DNA from: Candidatus Colimonas fimequi
GTDB taxonomy: Bacteria > Bacillota > Clostridia > Peptostreptococcales > Anaerovoracaceae
Reading direction: 5' to 3'
Length of the DNA: 10,004 nt
Assembly (NCBI GenBank): GCA_018065295.1
Contig: JAGHTQ010000246.1
Location: 1-10,004 of the forward strand
A program made the position numbers and the translations under genes. The notes beneath the pieces were generated by a model. The model saw nothing but the letters and a program-made list of their open reading frames with translations. It did not search any database and had not been told where the DNA came from. Within the stretch, counting starts at the first letter, position 1, and each line of letters opens with the position of its first letter. Below, piece after piece: positions 6,133-10,004 of the stretch.

Positions 6133-7051
6133 GAGACCCGTATTAGTAATCCTTTCCCTGGTTATAGCTGTGTTCCTGTGGGGATATGTTATGGGTACAG
6201 TTGACCCTTCATCCACAGTGAAGGTAAGTAACATTCCTGTTCAGATTGAGAATCAGGCAGAACTTAATGACCGCGGCCTTGCAGTACTCTATGACAGAGA
6301 GTTCCAGACAAGCGTGAATATTAAGGGCAAGAGATCTTTAGTAACTCAGGTTAAGAGAAATGGCATCGAAGCATCAGTAGATGTATCTAAGGCCAAGCGT
6401 GGAGATAATGAACTTGTGGTTAAGTTCACAACTCCAGCAGGCGTTTCTGTAGATAGTGTGTCAAATCCAGAGATCCTGGTTAAAGTAGAGGATCTGGATA
6501 GTAAGGACGTTAAAGTCAAAGTTGTTTTTGACAATGAAGACTCTGATGACAATATGGTCAGACCATGGGCAATCGAGACAGATCCAGAGGTTGTGACCGT
6601 AATGGGAGCTAAGAGTGCAGTAAAAAAGGTTAGAACAGCAAGAGTTGACGCAGATGCAGGCGATGCTGAAGCGGATGTAGCGACTATTCCGCTGGGTGTA
6701 ACAGCTGTCGATGAATCAGGCGAAGCTGTTGTTGGCGTAACATGCTCAGTTGAAACAGTCAGAGCTTCAATTCAGAAACTTAACGTTAAGGTAGTACCAC
6801 TTAAGTTGCGTGCTATCGGATACCACTCAGGCAAACTTAAGGTTTCTGGTATTGTTGGTCCAACATCTGTAGAAGTATTGGTTGCAGGTGATGCTGCTAA
6901 CATTACATCCATTGAGGGCGTTGTGGACCTGAGCAATGTTAATGGCAGCGGAGTATATAACCAGTCTATTGACGTTCAACTTCCGCAGAATGTATATATG
7001 GACGGCGAATTAACTGATAAGGCTAAGGTCACACTGACTAAGGCTGATTAG
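6122..7051 (+). CDS. cdaR: CdaR, YbbR-domain regulator of CdaA
   Basis: Membrane-anchored extracytoplasmic protein that binds and modulates CdaA. The 309-residue product begins MLSKRPVL followed by one hydrophobic segment (about 7-24, VLVILSLVIAVFLWGYV) acting as an uncleaved anchor, then a series of YbbR repeats, recognisable by repeated V-x-V strands and phrases such as NIPVQIENQ, RTARVDADAGD and LKLRAIGYHSGKLKVSG. The start at 6122 is preferred because GGAAGGGGGA (6107-6116) lies just before it and the anchor then falls at the N-terminus. The frame stays open upstream to an ATG at 6041, but that stretch overlaps cdaA and reads as a shadow. The ATG sits inside the last codons of cdaA, so translation is likely coupled. 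The sequence diverges fast in this family; the domain count is approximate. Confidence 0.93.
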   Translation: MLSKRPVLVILSLVIAVFLWGYVMGTVDPSSTVKVSNIPVQIENQAELNDRGLAVLYDREFQTSVNIKGKRSLVTQVKRNGIEASVDVSKAKRGDNELVVKFTTPAGVSVDSVSNPEILVKVEDLDSKDVKVKVVFDNEDSDDNMVRPWAIETDPEVVTVMGAKSAVKKVRTARVDADAGDAEADVATIPLGVTAVDESGEAVVGVTCSVETVRASIQKLNVKVVPLKLRAIGYHSGKLKVSGIVGPTSVEVLVAGDAANITSIEGVVDLSNVNGSGVYNQSIDVQLPQNVYMDGELTDKAKVTLTKAD

Positions 7052-7073
7052 TGGATTAGTGGAGGAATTTATA

Positions 7074-8423
7074 ATGGGAAGATTATTTGGTACTGACGGA
7101 GTTAGAGGCGTAGCCAATACTGAATTGACACCGTCACTGGCATATAAGCTTGGTAAGGCTGGGGCATATGTTCTCAGCAAGAACAATGCAAGACCTGTAT
7201 TTGTTATTGGTAAGGACACAAGACTTTCAGGCGATATGCTGGAAGATGCACTTAGTGCAGGTATCCAGAGTGTAGGCGGCAGTGTAGTTAAGATTGGCGT
7301 TCTGCCAACACCTGCAGTAGCTTATCTGGTAAGAGCATATAATGCTGATGCTGGCGTTGTTATCTCAGCATCACACAATCCATTTGAATATAACGGTATC
7401 AAGTTCTTCAAGGGCGACGGTTTCAAGCTTGATGATGACATCGAAGACGAAATCGAATCAATCGTTCTTGGCGAAACTGTTATCAATCAGGAAGTAGTTG
7501 GCGAAGGCCTGGGTAGAGTTCTTCCAGCGCCACAGGATCCTATCCAGCTTTATGGAGATTTCCTTAAGTCAACTATCGATGTAGATATTACAGGCTGCAA
7601 ACTGGTTCTCGACTGTGCTAACGGTGCTTCATTTGAAATCGCTGAGAAGGTATATAAGGAACTGGGTGCTGATGTTACTGTTATCGGTAACACACCTGAT
7701 GGTATCAATATTAATAACAACTGCGGATCAACTCATCCTGAGAACCTTCAGGCAGAAGTTGTTAAGCAGGGTGCAATGCTGGGTCTGGCATACGATGGTG
7801 ATGCTGACAGACTCATTGCAGTAGACGAACTTGGTAGAATTATCGACGGCGATAAGCTTATCTGCATCTGCGCTAAGATGATGGCAGATAGAGGCGAACT
7901 TAAGCACGACCTGGTTACTGCAACAGTAATGAGCAACATCGGATTCCACAAGTATCTTGAATCAAAGGGATGCAAGGTAGAAGTTACAGGTGTTGGCGAC
8001 AGATACGTTCTTGAGAGCATGCTTCAGACTGGCGGCCAGATTGGCGGCGAGCAGTCAGGACACATTATCTTCCTGAACCACACAACAACAGGTGACGGCG
8101 TTCTTTCATCACTGCAGTTCCTGCAGGCAGTTCTCCTTTCAGGCAAGAAGCCATCTGAACTGTCAGATGAAATCGAGATTTTCCCACAGGTTCTTAAGAA
8201 TGCTAGAGTTAAGACAGAGAACAAGCTGGCATATAAGGAAGATGCTACTATCCAGGAAGCAATTGCTCGCATGGAAGAAGCTATGGCTGGTTCAGGCCGC
8301 GTTCTTATTAGACCATCAGGAACAGAACCACTCGTAAGAGTAATGCTTGAAGGTCAGGACATCGAGCAGATCACAAGCCTTGCAGAAGAACTGGCTGAAC
8401 TGATCACTAAGACTTTTGGTTAA
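7074..8423 (+). CDS. glmM: Phosphoglucosamine mutase GlmM
   Basis: Interconverts glucosamine-6-phosphate and glucosamine-1-phosphate, the step before UDP-GlcNAc for peptidoglycan. The 449-residue product has the family opening MGRLFGTDGVRG, the phosphoserine loop SASHNP with catalytic S100, the metal loop DGDADR at 241-246 (D241, D243, D245), the sugar-binding GGEQSGHII near 325-333, and the phosphate-binding loop RPSGTEP at 413-419. The ATG at 7074 is chosen because GGAGGA (7061-7066) lies 7 nt upstream and the family start fits. An in-frame GTG at 7059 overlaps that site and is rejected. It is 22 nt after cdaR in the same operon. In several Bacillota GlmM binds CdaA and lowers c-di-AMP production, so the cluster ties wall-precursor supply to second-messenger level. 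Confidence 0.97.
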   Translation: MGRLFGTDGVRGVANTELTPSLAYKLGKAGAYVLSKNNARPVFVIGKDTRLSGDMLEDALSAGIQSVGGSVVKIGVLPTPAVAYLVRAYNADAGVVISASHNPFEYNGIKFFKGDGFKLDDDIEDEIESIVLGETVINQEVVGEGLGRVLPAPQDPIQLYGDFLKSTIDVDITGCKLVLDCANGASFEIAEKVYKELGADVTVIGNTPDGININNNCGSTHPENLQAEVVKQGAMLGLAYDGDADRLIAVDELGRIIDGDKLICICAKMMADRGELKHDLVTATVMSNIGFHKYLESKGCKVEVTGVGDRYVLESMLQTGGQIGGEQSGHIIFLNHTTTGDGVLSSLQFLQAVLLSGKKPSELSDEIEIFPQVLKNARVKTENKLAYKEDATIQEAIARMEEAMAGSGRVLIRPSGTEPLVRVMLEGQDIEQITSLAEELAELITKTFG

Positions 8424-8435
8424 CATTAATTGAGG

Positions 8436-8457
8436 CGGTGGCTTAATGCCACCGTTT
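8436..8457 (+). terminator. Hairpin after glmM, weak terminator candidate
   Basis: CGGTGGC (8436-8442) pairs perfectly with GCCACCG (8448-8454) around TTAAT. Only three T follow (TTTAG), so termination is probably partial at most. It lies 12 nt past the glmM stop and 20 nt before ahcY. I see no good promoter in the 51-nt gap, so ahcY may rely on readthrough of this hairpin. Confidence 0.5.
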
Positions 8458-8474
8458 AGTATGAGGGTATATAA

Positions 8475-9725
8475 ATGAAGAAATACGAAGTAAGAGATTT
8501 AAGCCTGGCGCCATCAGGCCATAGGAAGATTCAGTGGGTTAAGGACAACATGCCCCTCCTGCGTGGGCTGGAAGAAGAGTTCGAGAGAACAAAGCCCCTC
8601 GAAGGTCTGAAGATCAGCCTTAGCATTCACATGGAAGCTAAGACTGCATACCTTTGCAAGGTTCTTGCAGCGGGCGGCGCGCAGATGGCAGCAACTGGCT
8701 GTAATACTCTGAGCACACAGGACGACGTTGCGGCAGCACTGGTTGAAGATGGTATCAGCGTATATGCATATCACGCAGCAACTGACGAAGAATACGAAAG
8801 ACACATTGAGATGGTTCTTGAACATAAGCCAAACATCATCATCGATGACGGCGGCGACCTTGTTGGAATGATTCACGGTAAGAGACCTGACCTTGGTGAT
8901 GAGGTTATGGGCGGATGTGAAGAAACAACTACAGGCGTTATCAGACTTAAGGCTATGCAGAGAGACGGGGTTCTCAGATTCCCTATGGTTGCGGTTAACG
9001 ACGCTGACTGCAAGCATCTTTTCGACAATAGATACGGCACAGGCCAGTCTGTTTGGGACAGCATGATGAGAAACACTAACCTTATCGTTGCTTCTAAGAC
9101 TGTTGTAGTTGTTGGCTACGGCTGGTGCGGCAGAGGTATCGCTATGAGAGCTGCAGCTCTGGGCGCAAGAGTTATCATTACAGAAGTTAACCCTGTTAAG
9201 GCTATGGAAGCTAAGATGGACGGTTATGACGTAATGACAATGGCTAAGGCAGCGCCACTTGGCGACATGTTCATTTCAGCAACTGGTTGCAAGCACACAA
9301 TCACTGTAGAGCACATGCTCACAATGAAGGACAAGGCAATCCTGGCTAACGCTGGTCACTTTAACGTAGAAATCGACATGGCAGGCCTGGCTGAAGCGGC
9401 AGTAGATAGATGGGAAGCTCGTCAGAACATTGAAGCATTCCAGCTGCCTAACGGCAAGACTGTTAACGTTATCGGCGAAGGTAAGCTGGCTAACATCGCA
9501 GCAGCTGACGGCCATCCGGCAGAAATCATGGACCTGAGCTTCGCTGTTCAGGCAATGTCAGTAATGTACGTTAAGGATAACTACAAGAATATGAAGAACG
9601 AAGTTATCGACGTTTCAGCAGAAATCGACGACATCGTAGCAAGAAAGAGACTATCTGCATGGGGCATCGAGATTGACGAGCTGACTGAAGATCAGAAGCA
9701 GTATCTTGATAGCTGGCAGCTGTAA
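8475..9725 (+). CDS. ahcY: Adenosylhomocysteinase, short Thermotoga/archaeal type
   Basis: NAD-dependent hydrolase that splits S-adenosylhomocysteine into homocysteine and adenosine, clearing the product inhibitor of methyltransferases. The 416-residue protein has H52 in HMEAKTA, D124-D125 in DDGGDL, E149/E150 in EETTTG, K180 with D184-N185 in KHLFDNRYG, and the Rossmann loop GYGWCGRG at 214-221. Instead of the classical YGCRES it reads YGTGQS, with Thr where the classical enzyme has a conserved Cys. It has NAGHFNVEID rather than GHFDxEID. Its C-terminus reads GIEIDELTEDQKQYLDSW and lacks the Lys/Tyr-bearing tail of eukaryotic and most bacterial enzymes. These are marks of the Thermotoga/archaeal branch, some members of which act on S-inosylhomocysteine; the substrate here is therefore probable, not certain. 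The ribosome binding site is GAGGGT (8463-8468). It stands alone after the glmM hairpin and just before the insertion sequence. Confidence 0.92.
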   Translation: MKKYEVRDLSLAPSGHRKIQWVKDNMPLLRGLEEEFERTKPLEGLKISLSIHMEAKTAYLCKVLAAGGAQMAATGCNTLSTQDDVAAALVEDGISVYAYHAATDEEYERHIEMVLEHKPNIIIDDGGDLVGMIHGKRPDLGDEVMGGCEETTTGVIRLKAMQRDGVLRFPMVAVNDADCKHLFDNRYGTGQSVWDSMMRNTNLIVASKTVVVVGYGWCGRGIAMRAAALGARVIITEVNPVKAMEAKMDGYDVMTMAKAAPLGDMFISATGCKHTITVEHMLTMKDKAILANAGHFNVEIDMAGLAEAAVDRWEARQNIEAFQLPNGKTVNVIGEGKLANIAAADGHPAEIMDLSFAVQAMSVMYVKDNYKNMKNEVIDVSAEIDDIVARKRLSAWGIEIDELTEDQKQYLDSWQL

Positions 9726-9729
9726 TTTA

Positions 9730-9755
9730 CTTGGAACTTTTGCAAAGGATCCAAG
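9730..9755 (+). promoter_or_regulatory. Hairpin in the ahcY 3' flank
   Basis: CTTGGA (9730-9735) pairs with TCCAAG (9750-9755), and CTTT (9737-9740) with AAAG (9744-9747) around TGC, with small internal mismatches. No T-run follows, so it is a poor intrinsic terminator. Its 3' arm includes AAAGGA (9744-9749), the likely ribosome binding site of the short frame starting at 9759, so it may control that frame or protect the ahcY mRNA end. Confidence 0.45.
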
Positions 9756-9758
9756 AAC

Positions 9759-9815
9759 GTGAATAAAGACAAAGAAAAACCCGATGATATCAATGATATG
9801 CTACCTCCCAAGTAG
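9759..9815 (+). pseudogene. 5' end of a gene apparently cut by the insertion sequence
   Basis: A GTG at 9759 has AAAGGA 9 nt upstream and opens a very hydrophilic frame (VNKDKEKPDDINDM, GTG read as Met) to about 9800, where the insertion sequence begins. Inside the IS end the frame runs four more codons to TAG at 9813-9815. The beginning looks like a real translation start on the same strand as ahcY, with the rest expected beyond the far end of the element. The product cannot be identified from 14 residues. It could instead be chance. Confidence 0.4.
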
Positions 9816-9847
9816 ACAGTTGAAATAAAAAACTGTTTACTGGGAGG
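9804..9847 (+). promoter_or_regulatory. Long hairpin enclosing the orfA ribosome binding site
   Basis: CCTCCC (9804-9809) pairs with GGGAGG (9842-9847). After a bulged A9810, AGTAGACAGTT (9811-9821) pairs with AACTGTTTACT (9831-9841) with a single G-T wobble. That gives 17 pairs around a 9-base A-rich loop. GGGAGG is the ribosome binding site of the orfA TTG at 9855, so RNA entering from outside the element would hide it. Such hairpins limit transposase production from readthrough transcription in other IS elements (IS10, IS50). Confidence 0.75.
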
Positions 9848-9854
9848 TTTTTAA

Positions 9855-10004
9855 TTGAGTAAATTTACACCGGAAGAAAAACTTAGTGCCGTATTGCGAC
9901 ATGTAGATGAAGGAATTTCAATTATAAGTATAGCTGGGTCAATCGGAGCTGGTGAATCAACAGTTCGTGAGTGGTGCCGTAATTACGAAGCCTTTGGAGC
10001 ACAG
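9855..10004 (+). CDS. IS3-family-like transposase OrfA, N-terminal fragment
   Basis: The first 50 codons of a helix-turn-helix OrfA protein, cut by the window edge. OrfA binds the IS ends and, fused by programmed frameshift to the DDE-domain OrfB, forms the transposase. The visible part opens (M)SKFTPEEKLSAVLRHVDEG and contains the turn region ISIAGSIGAGESTVREW, matching the N-terminal DNA-binding domain of this family. The start is TTG at 9855, with GGGAGG (9842-9847) 7 nt upstream. No internal stop is seen in the visible stretch, so the element may be intact. Subgroup cannot be decided without OrfB. Confidence 0.8.
   Translation, partial: MSKFTPEEKLSAVLRHVDEGISIISIAGSIGAGESTVREWCRNYEAFGAQ

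Larger units (their letters stand above)
9799..10004 (+). mobile_element. Left end of an IS3-family-like insertion sequence, runs off window
   Basis: The element appears to begin with TG at 9799, followed by a long imperfect inverted repeat and the first part of an orfA. The abrupt change to A-rich, AAA/ATA-using codons after ahcY supports foreign origin. IS3-family elements have TG...CA ends, orfA and orfB joined by frameshifting, and about 3-bp target duplications. The right end, orfB and the target duplication lie outside the window, so the boundary is an estimate. Confidence 0.75.

Noticed and set aside
7059..7073. GTG start for glmM five codons upstream
   Set aside because: The GTG overlaps the GGAGGA ribosome binding site, and the family begins at MGRLFGTDGVRG.
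8514..9017. 167-codon minus-strand frame inside ahcY
   Set aside because: It is antisense to a strongly conserved gene, with no ribosome binding site and unusual composition.
1..10004. CRISPR array, phage genes or toxin-antitoxin module
   Set aside because: No regularly spaced repeats of suitable length, no phage structural genes and no small paired genes are present; apart from the IS edge the content is core housekeeping.

Overview
The window looks like a chromosomal segment of a low-to-middle GC, anaerobic Bacillota, most likely class Clostridia. The grounds are the gene set (a YhaM-type HD nuclease, RecD2, ComF, long-form HPF and the CdaA-CdaR-GlmM cluster), strong AGGAGG-like ribosome binding sites, A+T-rich sigma-A-like promoters, heavy AGA arginine usage, and a raiA-type structured RNA just upstream of hpf. 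I cannot fix the family from sequence alone. All recognisable genes are on the + strand.

Region by region: positions 1-230 hold no convincing gene but carry a G/C-rich stretch with strong nested inverted repeats. A promoter with an extended -10 (232-240) then drives a cluster of a YhaM-like 3'-5' exoribonuclease (291-1250), RecD2 helicase (1299-3518) and a ComF-family phosphoribosyltransferase-like protein (3528-4286, TTG start). At 4319-4501 lies a compact structured RNA whose ends form a 10-bp closing helix; by position and shape I call it raiA RNA. It is followed by a separate promoter and hpf/raiA (4567-5094), which ends in a clear intrinsic terminator (5124-5153).

The 5154-5283 gap contains three copies of an AAAA(G)TGAC repeat in exact 12-bp register and a good promoter. 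That promoter drives cdaA (5284-6132), cdaR (6122-7051, overlapping by 11 nt) and glmM (7074-8423). CdaA makes c-di-AMP, CdaR is its membrane-anchored regulator, and GlmM makes glucosamine-1-phosphate for peptidoglycan and can restrain CdaA, so the operon links cell-wall precursor supply to osmotic second-messenger signalling. A hairpin separates glmM from ahcY (8475-9725), an adenosylhomocysteinase of the short Thermotoga/archaeal type.

The right edge (about 9799-10004) is the left end of an IS3-family-like insertion sequence, with the first 50 codons of its orfA. It appears to have cut a short reading frame that begins at 9759, just after ahcY. A 17-bp hairpin at the IS end encloses the orfA ribosome binding site, an arrangement that could silence the element when it is transcribed from outside. 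The most interesting non-genic signals are the raiA RNA, the unassigned structured DNA at 1-205, the 12-bp-periodic repeats before cdaA, and the RBS-sequestering IS hairpin.
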